Below, piece by piece: positions 24,497-33,509 of a stretch of DNA of 64,000 bases (position 1 is its first letter; each line of letters starts with the position of its first letter). The notes beneath the pieces are model-generated. The model was not told where the DNA came from and ran no database searches. It worked only from the letters and a program-made list of their open reading frames with translations. This stretch comes from CALBGR01 sp964499935. Lineage in GTDB: Bacteria; Patescibacteriota; Saccharimonadia; Saccharimonadales; UBA4665. The stretch is from contig CAZCMS010000002.1 in assembly GCA_964499935.1 (NCBI GenBank), forward strand, positions 1-64,000, written 5' to 3'. Both the position numbers and the translations under genes were made by a program.

Positions 24497-26246
24497 TGCC
24501 TGCCTCGTGGATCATTTTGCGGATGTCGTCAAGCACCAGAGTAGACAGAGCCTTCTTCGCCTTCAAGTTGGCTAGAATGCCCGTGTCCACGGTGCGGCTT
24601 GCGATCAGATCGATGAAGTGGCAGGCTTCCTTCGTTCCGATACGGTGGATGCGATCCTCGCTCTGCCAGCGGTGCACTGAGTTGAACGAGTTCGAATAGT
24701 AGATGGCATGGGTGCAAAGGCCCTGAAGATTGAGGCCGGTGCCGCCCGCTGCCGGGTTAGAGATGAAAATGTCTTTACCCGACTTTGGGTCGAGGAACGC
24801 AGCCTTGTTGCGGGCGCGATCATCGTCAGAAGTAGGGCCGATGTAGTCCACGGCTCTGTTGCCGAACAGCTTCATGAGGACTGTAGCATCATGTTGGAAC
24901 CGGCACCAGATGATTTTCTTGCGCTCGACCCCAATCATCTCGTCCAGCTCTTCGGCCAGCTCCAAGCGCGGGTTCTTCAAGAACTCATACTTGGTGCCGT
25001 CGTCCAGCTTCATGAAGCCGCATGTGATCTGCTGAAGGCGCAGGATCATGGTGGCCGCATGCTCGACCGTCATGACGCGCTCGTTCAGCACCTTGTATTC
25101 CTCGCCAGTGACTTCGTCCTTCACCAGCTCTTCGGCTTTCTCCAGCCGCACAAGGAAGTCTTCCTTAAGCTTGCCATAGGCGTCCTGCTGCTCATTGGTC
25201 AGCTTGAACGCCTTGCGCTCGTAGACCTTCTCAGGCAGGTCGAGCTCATCCTTGGTGGCGCGGAAGGTCACGGGGTCGATGCGCATATAGAACTTCTCCA
25301 AGTTCTTATGGCCCATGACTTTCTTGCCTTCAAAGCCGCCCATGCGGCAGTAATCCTTGCGGAACGAAGACTTGTACTCTTCCCCAATGATGTCGCTGTC
25401 AAGGAAGAAGAACTGACCCCAAACGTCCTCCAAGTTCTTGGCGATTGGGGTCCCGCTGAGGATCGACCTATAGGCGATGAACGGCTTCAGCTTGAGCAGC
25501 GTCTTTGCGCGATTGGTCTCTGGGTCCTTGGCCTCTTGGCTCTCGTCGACTACGCCATAGACCCGGCCCTGGAACGCACGCAGGAATTTGACGAAGGCGG
25601 CATAGCCCTTCTTGTTCCAGATGGCGTCAATGTTGATCGAAAATACGATCAGCTTATCCTTCACGCGCATGAGCCGGTCGATGGCTTCCAGCTCGCGCTT
25701 GGTGCTGCCGCCTTCCCACGCTAGCCCTACATAAGGGATCGACGAATGGATATGCTCGATGATCTGCTCATCGATCCATTGTTCGTGCACGCCCTTCTTG
25801 GTGATAACGAACAGCACGTCAATTTCGTACTTGCACCAAAGCCAGACGGCCTTGTCGATCGTGACCTTGGTCTTGCCCGTGCCGGTCTCCATGAACAGGG
25901 CCGAGCATTCCAGATCCTTGGTCATTTCGAACGCGCGGTTCTGATGGTCATAGCCGGGCATGGCCGTCTGGAACGGCGGGCGGTTGCCACGGTTAATCAT
26001 CAGAAAGTCATTGTTGAGGTTCAGCACCTTGGTTTTCTGGCGCTGATCGTCATGCTCGCATTCTGGGAATATCTCGAGCCAGTTCTCAATATTGCGCTGC
26101 GTCGTTTCGAAGTAATAGGATTTGCCGTCCTTCTTGAAACCCTTGCGACCAGAAACCTTAAGCAGAAAGCGGGTCAGCCGTGTGCCATATACCTCGCCAC
26201 GATCGATAGTGACGAGGCAGGTTTCATTCGTTGTTGTGAGTTTCAT
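24480..26246 (-). CDS. SNF2-type DNA helicase/translocase
   Basis: 588 residues. Helicase motifs are visible: Walker A METGTGKT (about residue 118), DEAD-box-like DESQ (about 232), motif III SGTPIAKN (about 260), motif V GGTGLNLQ and motif VI SEDRIHRIGT (about 526). This is the superfamily 2 SNF2/Rad54-like arrangement seen in many phage replication or recombination helicases. The ATG at 26246 is preferred to an earlier in-frame start lacking an RBS. Probably unwinds or remodels forks together with the adjacent primase-helicase. Confidence 0.85.
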   Translation of the reverse strand: MKLTTTNETCLVTIDRGEVYGTRLTRFLLKVSGRKGFKKDGKSYYFETTQRNIENWLEIFPECEHDDQRQKTKVLNLNNDFLMINRGNRPPFQTAMPGYDHQNRAFEMTKDLECSALFMETGTGKTKVTIDKAVWLWCKYEIDVLFVITKKGVHEQWIDEQIIEHIHSSIPYVGLAWEGGSTKRELEAIDRLMRVKDKLIVFSINIDAIWNKKGYAAFVKFLRAFQGRVYGVVDESQEAKDPETNRAKTLLKLKPFIAYRSILSGTPIAKNLEDVWGQFFFLDSDIIGEEYKSSFRKDYCRMGGFEGKKVMGHKNLEKFYMRIDPVTFRATKDELDLPEKVYERKAFKLTNEQQDAYGKLKEDFLVRLEKAEELVKDEVTGEEYKVLNERVMTVEHAATMILRLQQITCGFMKLDDGTKYEFLKNPRLELAEELDEMIGVERKKIIWCRFQHDATVLMKLFGNRAVDYIGPTSDDDRARNKAAFLDPKSGKDIFISNPAAGGTGLNLQGLCTHAIYYSNSFNSVHRWQSEDRIHRIGTKEACHFIDLIASRTVDTGILANLKAKKALSTLVLDDIRKMIHEAGNAPIF

Positions 26247-26304
26247 GACATGCCCTTGATTGTGCCGTACTCTTGCATAACCCTGCCTAAAAGGCAAGGT
26301 TCTT

Positions 26305-28521
26305 TTACATCACGCCGCTAACCTGCATGCCTGCCAGATCGGCCGGAAACTTGATGTGATCACGGATAAGATCGGTGATGATCTTGTCGTTCTGCTCAGG
26401 CTCTTCGAACAGCGCTTTGTACTCTTCGTACAGCGCCGGGCTGACCAGTACGTACTGCAGATTGCCCGCAATACGTATCCGCTTGATGTGAGCGAACATG
26501 CCCTCGTTGATCATCGCTTTGCGCAGGTCGTGGGCCGTACTAAACGACTTGCCTTTGCTGTCGCGCATGACCCAAAGCTCAAGTTCGCGCGTGGTGATGC
26601 AGACCTTTGCGCCTTCAAAGATAATACGCTCGGCCAGTTCGGCAGCACGTACCTCTTCCGGTGTGCGGCTGGCAGCAATCATCTCGCGCTTCTTCTTGGT
26701 CATTGGGGCCGGAGAGCCTGCCGAGACGTAATCGCCATAGTGCTGCGCCCAATTGAGGATGATCCCCAAGCCACCAGCATCAATCCAGCGATTGAAGTCC
26801 TGGAACTTCTTGATCGGCCAAGCGACCTCGGTGCATTCAGGGCAAAGCCAGCGGCGGTCGGTATCTTCAATCTTCATTGCCTTGACCGAGTTGGAGCAGC
26901 AGCAATAGTGCGACCAATTCTCGATCTTGTAGCGCTTCTGGTTCTTCTCGTTGACCATGATATCTTCGTCGGTGATATAGGTCTTGAGTTTGTTGTAGGC
27001 TTTCCAGGAATGGCCAGAGTAGATTTCAGAAACGACCACGAGCCGCTTGTTAGCCATCCACGAATTGAACTGGCTTTCGACAATATCAGTTTCCGTCGGG
27101 AAGCCGACATTGTTCATGCCGACCAGCGGCGCGAGGATGCGGTTGGTAAGCGTTGATTTACCGACACCTTGGCGCTCGGAGACCAGCAGCAGGCCATAGG
27201 CCATGCGGACTTCTGGTCTTGCGATGAGCGTAGCGCACCAGCGCAGCACGTCCTCCCGCTCTTCATCATTGACAAATAGGTAACGCATAAATTCCAGGAA
27301 TGGCGTCGGGTCGCCAGCAATCGGCTTGACGTTGGGGGCAACGTACATATTGATCGCAGACGTGCTGTCGTCAGTTACCTTGCGCCCCTGAACGTCGGGC
27401 CGGTAGGTCAGGCGGCTCAGGCGTCCGGAATACTTCTTGAGGATCAGCTTGCAGGTGTCGGAAGTATTGGAGAAGCTGGACAACACACTGTTGATGATCT
27501 TGTCGGAACCTTGGATATGCGGGCGCTCCAGATTGACAAACAGGTCAGCATTGTCGACATAGAACCACTCGTCCGTCACGTGCGGGCGCAGGATAACAAT
27601 CGGCTTGCCCTTGGGCTGTTTGACTTCGTCCGTCATCCACGTAGCAGGATGGATGCAGCTTTCGAACGCCGGGCCAATGTAGATGTTCTTGCCCTCAATC
27701 TCGCTGAACATCTTCTTCGGGAACGGGTCAGCAAGGTCGAAGGCCGCTGGCCATTCGTCAGTGAACTGGACATGGAACGTCTGCATGCGCAAGCGCTGCG
27801 AGATTGGGGCTACGGCCTCGCGACCGGGCTTGTCGTTATCTGAAACAATGTAGGCGCGTCTAATGCCCATTTCGTTCAGCACATTCCAGTTTGTACGGCC
27901 CGGCACAAACGCGCCGCCCGCCCAACCTACGTGCGCGCCTGCCCGTAGCTCCTCAAGCCAAGGATGGGAACCATTGTTGGCTATTAAGCGTTGTACCGCA
28001 CGGGCAGCTTTTGCCCCTTCGTGAATGAAGACCGTTGTATGGTGTCCGATCTGGTCGAGGCCATACAGCGGCAGGCCCATGGGCGGCTCAGCGCGTCGCC
28101 ATTTGTTGTCAGACCAGAACGTATATGGGACGTAGCGCTTCTCTTGCTCGTCGGTCTTAGGGTCCAGTCGCAGCTGGAGCATTGTGATATTGCCCCACTG
28201 ATCTTTGAACTCGAACACGCTGTCAACGTCAGCTTCTTCCAGCTCCTTCGGCAGATTGGTTGCTCGGGCCGGTCGGACGTATTCTGGAAACTGGCCCACG
28301 GGCCATGTCGCCATAATGTCCTGCTTTTCCTGATCGGTTGGCTCGTACCCCTCGGAAGCCTTGGGTTCCCCGGTTTGGGGATCAAACTCGATGCGGGCCT
28401 TATCGATGTTGTAAGCGCCGCGCTTTTCTTGGACTACTGCAGAATAAAGTCCTCGTGTTTCAGCCTTAAATCGCCGAAGGTAGCGGGCTACATCCGGGAT
28501 ATCATAAAGATCGGAGATCAT
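26305..28521 (-). CDS. Primase-helicase with TOPRIM-like and SF3-like (DUF5906) domains
   Basis: 738 residues. The N-terminal half has TOPRIM-like elements: FIHEGAKAARAV (about residue 165) and VSDNDKPGREA (about 225). The second half has Walker A SERQGVGKST (about 446) with KRLVVVSEIYSG as probable Walker B and KNQKRYKIENW, typical of DUF5906/D5-type helicases. It likely unwinds DNA and primes synthesis for the downstream-coupled polymerase. Start ATG overlaps the stop of a small ORF (ATGA). Confidence 0.8.
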   Translation of the reverse strand: MISDLYDIPDVARYLRRFKAETRGLYSAVVQEKRGAYNIDKARIEFDPQTGEPKASEGYEPTDQEKQDIMATWPVGQFPEYVRPARATNLPKELEEADVDSVFEFKDQWGNITMLQLRLDPKTDEQEKRYVPYTFWSDNKWRRAEPPMGLPLYGLDQIGHHTTVFIHEGAKAARAVQRLIANNGSHPWLEELRAGAHVGWAGGAFVPGRTNWNVLNEMGIRRAYIVSDNDKPGREAVAPISQRLRMQTFHVQFTDEWPAAFDLADPFPKKMFSEIEGKNIYIGPAFESCIHPATWMTDEVKQPKGKPIVILRPHVTDEWFYVDNADLFVNLERPHIQGSDKIINSVLSSFSNTSDTCKLILKKYSGRLSRLTYRPDVQGRKVTDDSTSAINMYVAPNVKPIAGDPTPFLEFMRYLFVNDEEREDVLRWCATLIARPEVRMAYGLLLVSERQGVGKSTLTNRILAPLVGMNNVGFPTETDIVESQFNSWMANKRLVVVSEIYSGHSWKAYNKLKTYITDEDIMVNEKNQKRYKIENWSHYCCCSNSVKAMKIEDTDRRWLCPECTEVAWPIKKFQDFNRWIDAGGLGIILNWAQHYGDYVSAGSPAPMTKKKREMIAASRTPEEVRAAELAERIIFEGAKVCITTRELELWVMRDSKGKSFSTAHDLRKAMINEGMFAHIKRIRIAGNLQYVLVSPALYEEYKALFEEPEQNDKIITDLIRDHIKFPADLAGMQVSGVM

Positions 28522-28745
28522 TCTCTGTTACCGCCCAATAGTATTTCAATATTCTTGGAAGCTTCTTTAAGCTCCCGCTGCCACTTCACTAGTTGATCCC
28601 GGCTCACTGGCCGACGCACTTCCAGAGCTAAGCTGGTTTGCCCGGCTATAGCTCCCGTAACTCGTAGAACTTCCTCCAGAATTGGCCCGGCTCGCGTTGG
28701 CTTCTGCACTTGCCTGATCCTCATGCTTGGGATCGATATCCCCAA
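28518..28745 (-). CDS. Small ORF overlapping the 3' end of the polymerase gene
   Basis: 75 residues, ending with the ATGA overlap with the primase start. The C-terminal part looks genuine and helical (SRDQLVKWQRELKEASKNIE). 179 bases overlap the low-complexity Ser/Ala/Gly tail of the polymerase in another frame. A start at 28724 (MRIRQVQ) is also possible. Either this protein is real and the polymerase tail is its by-product, or the reverse; sequence alone does not decide. Confidence 0.5.
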   Translation of the reverse strand: MGISIPSMRIRQVQKPTRAGPILEEVLRVTGAIAGQTSLALEVRRPVSRDQLVKWQRELKEASKNIEILLGGNRE

Positions 28746-31563
28746 TGTAACGGACCAACTTAATGTTGATCATGCGGAAGTCGCGCGGTACGGTCCCCTT
28801 GATCGCATACAGCGCCTTCAACGCACGACCACGGTTAATGATCGGCTTGGCAATGGTCTCGTAATCAAAACGATTGACCTTGGCGTAAATGTTATCGGTG
28901 TCGTCCGCCAGATGAAGGCCGAGCGAAAGGTGCGGGCCATTGTATTTATAGCCGCGCTTCATCACGTTGATTTCTTCGTTTTCGTCTTTAGGGTTGATCT
29001 TCGCCATAACGACGAATACAAGGACGTCATATTCTTCCCCGGTTACTTGAACATCAATGAGGCGCGTTGGCGGAGTGTTGATGTTCCGTTCGCGAGGGTC
29101 AGGCATAACCCTCCGAAATGCGTCTGCAATTGGAGATAGGCTATCGATCTTAGTTGTCGGATTACTAAGCAGCTTAGCCGCACGGCTGCTCAAAGGCAAG
29201 CCCATTGCGCGTGCTGTCATAATCTCCTGAACAATTTTTGGACCAATTCCCTTAACGTTTTGAACCGGTCCTACCAGCAACCGCTCACCGTCAATGGTCG
29301 CCACGCGCCACTTGTCCGTCGAGTGTTCAGGATGGACGGAAATATACCGGACACCTTCGTCCAGCATCTCACGGAGTGTTGCAAGCTGGCTTTCGATTTT
29401 GTCCTTGTGGGTAAGCGTCGCAGCTGCGAACTCCAAGGGGTAATGCGCTTTAAGGTATGCGCACTGATACGAGATGATACCATAAGCGACCGCGTGGGAT
29501 TTATTGAAGCACCATGCCCCGAAGGCGCAGAGACTATCCCAAACTTCGTAGGCAATCTCCGGCGGAACTCCCTTTTGCGCACACTCAGCTTTGAAAGGAT
29601 CGCCAAATCGGTCAAAGTATTCTCGGCCCAAGCTCTTCGACATGGCTTTGCGTAGATTAGATGTGTCCTCCCAAGAAAGACCACCGACCTCGCGTACAAT
29701 AGACATGATCTGTTCTTGATAAACCACGACCCCAAAGGTGTCAAGGAGGTAGGGCTCGAAAACGGGATGAGCGATCTTGACTTCTTCCTGCTTGTTCTTG
29801 CGCTTGAGCCATCGTGCCGTCGAGCCGGATGAAAGAGGTCCGGGACGCGCGAGCGCGGTGAGACTAACAATGTCGTCAAGGCAGGTGACGTTGATTTCTT
29901 TGGCCACTCGTTGAAGCGCAGCGCCTTCAAATTGGAATATCCCCGAATACTTTCGGTCATTTAGCACCTGAAACGCTTGAGGATCGTCCAGCGGGATTGT
30001 GTCAAGCCAACTATGAGGCTTGTCAATCATTGCTAGGCAATCCTCGAAAATGGAGAGCTGCGTCAGACCGAGCGCGTCGATCTTAAGCAAGTTGAGGTCT
30101 TCTGCATCCTTCTTGTTGCAGTACGTGCCGCCTGTCATGCTATCGACCGCCACGTACTCCTTGATTGGGAGCTCGGTCACGATGACGCCTGCCGCGTGCT
30201 GCGACTTGTTGGCCGGGTGGCCTTCCATCCGGGTGCAGATGGACATTTCCGGATATTCCTGCATAAGGCGCTGCCCGGCAGGAGTAAGATTGAACGTGTC
30301 TTCAATGGCACGCAAAGCACGCGCGTCACCTGAGGAGGTTTCAATCATACTTTCCAGAACTGGCGTGGTCTTCCAGCCCGGCACGTTGAGCGATGCAGCC
30401 GCTTCCTTAATAACAGACTTCGGCTTGTATAGAGACACAGTCCCTAGACGCGCGGTACGTTCCTTGCCATACAGTTCTTCCATATGCGTGAATACCATAT
30501 GGCGCTTCTGGTCCGAGAAGTCGATGTCGATATCCGGCAGGTCGAGGCGGTTGATGTCGATAAAGCGCTCGAAGAGCAGGCTGTATGGTATAGGATCGAC
30601 CATAGTGATCCCCAAGAGGTAGCACACCAGACTGCCAGATGAAGAGCCTCGTCCAGGGCCGACCATCATATGTTGCTTGGACCATTGGATCATCTCCGAA
30701 ACGATATAGAAATAGTCACCGAAACCCTTCTCTTCGATCAGCCCAAGCTCGCGGTCAAGGCGTGCAGCGTAGACTTCATCCGTAAGGTCGCACCCAACGC
30801 GCGCCGCTCCTTCAACGCAGAGTTCACGGAGTGTCTTTTCTTTGACAGGGGAGAGCAGAGTACCGATTGGGAGGTCGGCGCTACAACCTTCAACGACGGT
30901 CTTGACGCCGCGCCATGCATTAGCAATGTCTGCTTCCGTAGCCTGAGACTTGGCAATGGCCAAGCGCCATTGGTACGGATCGAGAATATACTGCGCATAG
31001 CTCTGCGTAGATTTATTTCTTCCCATAAGAGTTTCGTATAGGAACCGGTCGCCGTCATTCGTGTAGCGGTTCTCGCTGCTGGCAATGAGCTGGAACCCGC
31101 GCTCCTTGGCCGCACGCAGATAGCCGGGATAGACGGCCGGAGAAAGCGCGACGAATACGTGGTCGGCCGGAACGAGATGCTCGAAATTGGCCCGATGCCC
31201 GGCAATGATATAAACGCCCTTGGCATTGTTGACCTGCTCGTAGGTGAGCAATGGCGTATAACGAAACTGATTTGTTGCAAGCTCAATGAGGTCGTGGATC
31301 GCCGAAACCTTTTCCCGCGCATAGAACGTAAACTCGCAAGTTGCGGGCTTCTTATCATGGATGCCTGTTGTGACATTGATCGTCACTCCGTAGATCGGCT
31401 TAAGCTCCTTCTTCTTGGCGAGCTTCTTCCACTGAACAAAGCCGAAAGTTGAACAAAAGTCGGAAATGGGAGCGGCGGGATAGCCGCACTCCACGAGCCG
31501 ATCCATCACTTCGTTGATGTGGCCGACCGAGTGGTTGTATGAATATCCCGTCATTACCTTCAT
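28567..31563 (-). CDS. dnaE: DNA polymerase III alpha subunit-like replicative polymerase (DnaE family)
   Basis: 998 residues from the ATG at 31563 (ATGA overlap with the upstream stop). C-family motifs: VGPGRGSSSGSLVCYLLGIT (about residue 300), catalytic LPDIDIDF (about 345), AAGVIVTELPI, FQFEGAALQRVA, ALARPGPLSSG, VVYQEQIM and the NKSHAVAYG-type helix. The N-terminal PHP region is present but its metal ligands look altered (GYSYNHSVGH; SDF where TDH is usual). The C-terminus is Ser/Ala/Gly-rich. Copies the phage genome; proofreading probably comes from the adjacent DEDDh exonuclease. Confidence 0.9.
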   Translation of the reverse strand: MKVMTGYSYNHSVGHINEVMDRLVECGYPAAPISDFCSTFGFVQWKKLAKKKELKPIYGVTINVTTGIHDKKPATCEFTFYAREKVSAIHDLIELATNQFRYTPLLTYEQVNNAKGVYIIAGHRANFEHLVPADHVFVALSPAVYPGYLRAAKERGFQLIASSENRYTNDGDRFLYETLMGRNKSTQSYAQYILDPYQWRLAIAKSQATEADIANAWRGVKTVVEGCSADLPIGTLLSPVKEKTLRELCVEGAARVGCDLTDEVYAARLDRELGLIEEKGFGDYFYIVSEMIQWSKQHMMVGPGRGSSSGSLVCYLLGITMVDPIPYSLLFERFIDINRLDLPDIDIDFSDQKRHMVFTHMEELYGKERTARLGTVSLYKPKSVIKEAAASLNVPGWKTTPVLESMIETSSGDARALRAIEDTFNLTPAGQRLMQEYPEMSICTRMEGHPANKSQHAAGVIVTELPIKEYVAVDSMTGGTYCNKKDAEDLNLLKIDALGLTQLSIFEDCLAMIDKPHSWLDTIPLDDPQAFQVLNDRKYSGIFQFEGAALQRVAKEINVTCLDDIVSLTALARPGPLSSGSTARWLKRKNKQEEVKIAHPVFEPYLLDTFGVVVYQEQIMSIVREVGGLSWEDTSNLRKAMSKSLGREYFDRFGDPFKAECAQKGVPPEIAYEVWDSLCAFGAWCFNKSHAVAYGIISYQCAYLKAHYPLEFAAATLTHKDKIESQLATLREMLDEGVRYISVHPEHSTDKWRVATIDGERLLVGPVQNVKGIGPKIVQEIMTARAMGLPLSSRAAKLLSNPTTKIDSLSPIADAFRRVMPDPRERNINTPPTRLIDVQVTGEEYDVLVFVVMAKINPKDENEEINVMKRGYKYNGPHLSLGLHLADDTDNIYAKVNRFDYETIAKPIINRGRALKALYAIKGTVPRDFRMINIKLVRYIGDIDPKHEDQASAEANASRANSGGSSTSYGSYSRANQLSSGSASASEPGSTSEVAAGA

Positions 31564-31973
31564 TGCGCTGGTTCCCACTTTGCGTTCAGTGTATTGATAT
31601 ATGCGTTGAGAGCCTGCATGTAGTTCTCAAGCAGATGGCCGGGCGTGGTCTCGTAAAGCCGATGGACCATGGCCTCCCGCCCACGGATGCGGTCCAGGGT
31701 CTCTTCGCTCAGCGGTATATAGCTGATCATAAAGCCGAGACCCTTCTTCTTATCGTTATTGCCGAGAGTGATCTGGGCCAAGTGCCGCGAGAATAATGCC
31801 GGGTAGCCAATGGCCTCTATCGACTTGCCGCCCCGCTGCACCATTTCTGACATGTGCTGGCTGTCGACCAGAAAGATATGCGTCTTGGGGCCACCGTTTT
31901 CGAACAGCTCCAAGCATTTGGTGATAGTCTGCATGTGCAGGTTTGGTCCCTGCTTCCTCCGTGTGCCGATCAT
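31560..31973 (-). CDS. Unknown protein between exonuclease and polymerase
   Basis: 137 residues with ATGA-type overlaps on both sides, so its expression is coupled to the exonuclease and polymerase. Contains KTHIFLVDSQHMSEMVQRGG and a C-terminal helix (LLENYMQALNAYINTL). No family recognised; the location suggests a replication accessory factor. Confidence 0.55.
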   Translation of the reverse strand: MIGTRRKQGPNLHMQTITKCLELFENGGPKTHIFLVDSQHMSEMVQRGGKSIEAIGYPALFSRHLAQITLGNNDKKKGLGFMISYIPLSEETLDRIRGREAMVHRLYETTPGHLLENYMQALNAYINTLNAKWEPAQ

Positions 31974-32521
31974 AGTATTCCCCTATTGACAAGTTCAATG
32001 TAGCATTTGGCGAGAGCTCTTGTGTCCGGCTCCGCTCTGTGATGGTCCGAGAAGTCAAAGCCGAACAACTCGGTGTGAAGTGCCCCAAGGTTTAGGCGGT
32101 ATCCCTTGAGCCACTCGGTGCCCTCGATCGTGCAGATTACCTCCGGCCAATCGATGGACATTTCAACCCGCTTCATGTCGAAGTTGGTCATGTCAACGTC
32201 GTAGCCCGCATTATGGGCCACGACGCGATCGTGCTGCTCGATGAACTCCTTCACGCGCGGCGCAAAGTGCCGGAACTCAGGGACGTTGGTCAGCATGTCG
32301 GCAGTGATGCCGGTAATGCGGGTCGTCTCTGGCCCAATGACAAATGGCGGTCGGCAAAGGAAGCTCAGCGTTGGGGCAGTATCAAGATAGCCATCTTCGT
32401 TCATGCGGTCATGGTCAACCGTAATCCCAAAGAATTCAATGATGTAAGGCTGGTTCTTGAGCGGACGACCAATGTTATCGATAAGATTGGTCGTTTCCGT
32501 ATCCCACACGAACGCTTTCAT
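31970..32521 (-). CDS. DEDDh 3'-5' exonuclease (DnaQ/epsilon-like)
   Basis: 183 residues. Exo I: FVWDTETT with Asp and Glu; Exo II: DRVVAHNAGYDVDMTNF; Exo III: DHHRAEPDTRALAKCY with His and Asp. This is the complete DEDDh set. Two genes upstream of DnaE in the same coupled operon, so it likely proofreads for it. Confidence 0.85.
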   Translation of the reverse strand: MKAFVWDTETTNLIDNIGRPLKNQPYIIEFFGITVDHDRMNEDGYLDTAPTLSFLCRPPFVIGPETTRITGITADMLTNVPEFRHFAPRVKEFIEQHDRVVAHNAGYDVDMTNFDMKRVEMSIDWPEVICTIEGTEWLKGYRLNLGALHTELFGFDFSDHHRAEPDTRALAKCYIELVNRGIL

Positions 32522-33063
32522 TAAAGCACCTTGGGCGGCGTCTTTGCTTCCGGCAAATCGCCCTCTGCTACGACTGGCGCTGGCGGCTCCTCAGCTACCG
32601 GTTGCAGGTTGCCGCCTTGCGTGGTGAGCGCCAGCTCGCTATCATCAAAGACGACTGGCTTGGTAGGTACGGCGGGTGCATCAGGGAAGGTCCATGCGCC
32701 AATTTCGATGCTTGCCGGGCCGGTAAGCTCCGGCTCGCCGTCTGCGATAACACCGTAGGCCATGGCTTCCTGCTCGATCGCGTCCAGCTCCTTGAGCATG
32801 GCGGCATAAACGATCATATCGTCAATGCTGTCAACGTGCCCGCCACGCTGGAAGTTTTCTGCATAGCGGGTAATCTTGGCGATGACCTGCGTGAACACGC
32901 CGAAGCGATTATGATCGTGGATATCATGCAGTTCGATCCCGGTCGGGAACAGCGCCTCCATGACGGCACCATGGCGCTTGTAGTTGTCGCCATATATCTT
33001 GTTGCGCTCTTCATAGATAGCGGCCTTAGCCCGGAGATCATCCGGAACAGAGGTAACGGTCAT
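32521..33063 (-). CDS. DUF1599/DUF6378-like helical protein (MazG-related fold suspected)
   Basis: 180 residues from the ATG at 33063 (ATGA overlap). Residues 10-105 carry the phage pattern YEERNKIYGDNYKRHGAVME, FTQVIAKITRYAENF and HVDSIDDMIVYAAMLKELD, where the acidic residues could bind metal. The C-terminus is Pro/Ala-rich. Families of this type occur in phage nucleotide-metabolism clusters, sometimes labelled nucleotide-modification-associated; the label here is from memory of the pattern. Confidence 0.55.
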   Translation of the reverse strand: MTVTSVPDDLRAKAAIYEERNKIYGDNYKRHGAVMEALFPTGIELHDIHDHNRFGVFTQVIAKITRYAENFQRGGHVDSIDDMIVYAAMLKELDAIEQEAMAYGVIADGEPELTGPASIEIGAWTFPDAPAVPTKPVVFDDSELALTTQGGNLQPVAEEPPAPVVAEGDLPEAKTPPKVL

Positions 33064-33509
33064 GACAAAACTCCATTGCGGATTTGCCAGCATTCAATGC
33101 CAGCGTTGCGATAAGCCTCGACCACGTCATCGCGGTGTTCGAGAACGAGGAAATGTTGACCGTCGCAATAGTTGCGCCGTATCTCTTCGAAGTAGCCCAT
33201 TTTCAGAATGGGTTCCTTGGTCTTGGGGATGTCATACTTGTCACGAAACATAACCCAATCAGGGTAAATCTCATGCTTCGACAACCATGCGTTTGTCTGA
33301 AATTCCCAACGCTGGTAACGCACGGTCGTAATGACGAACCGGTAGTTGCCATGCAGCATCAGATTGACGGCCTCGACGGTCCCTGCGTAGGGCACGTCGT
33401 CAACACATGCGGCCTCATAGTCATCCCATTGACCGGCCCTGAACAAATGCTGGCGGTGAGAATTGTCCGCCAGCACGCCCTCCAGACTTGCGATAACGAC
33501 GAGGCTCAT
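33060..33509 (-). CDS. HAD-like phosphatase-fold protein with altered catalytic residues
   Basis: 149 residues from the ATG at 33509 (ATGA overlap). It resembles phage HAD/polynucleotide-kinase phosphatase domains: motif I region VVIASLEGVLADNSHR, motif II FVITTVRYQRWEF and motif IV region FLVLEHRDDVVEAYRNAGI. Normal motif I is DxDGTL; here the nucleophile Asp is Ser and the second Asp is Glu. It may be inactive as a phosphatase, or use another chemistry. Located in the nucleotide-metabolism cluster. Confidence 0.6.
   Translation of the reverse strand: MSLVVIASLEGVLADNSHRQHLFRAGQWDDYEAACVDDVPYAGTVEAVNLMLHGNYRFVITTVRYQRWEFQTNAWLSKHEIYPDWVMFRDKYDIPKTKEPILKMGYFEEIRRNYCDGQHFLVLEHRDDVVEAYRNAGIECWQIRNGVLS

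Noticed and set aside
24708..25724. 338-codon plus-strand open frame opposite the helicase
   Set aside because: Leu/Val/Ala/Glu-rich shadow of the SNF2 helicase, whose motifs are intact on the minus strand.
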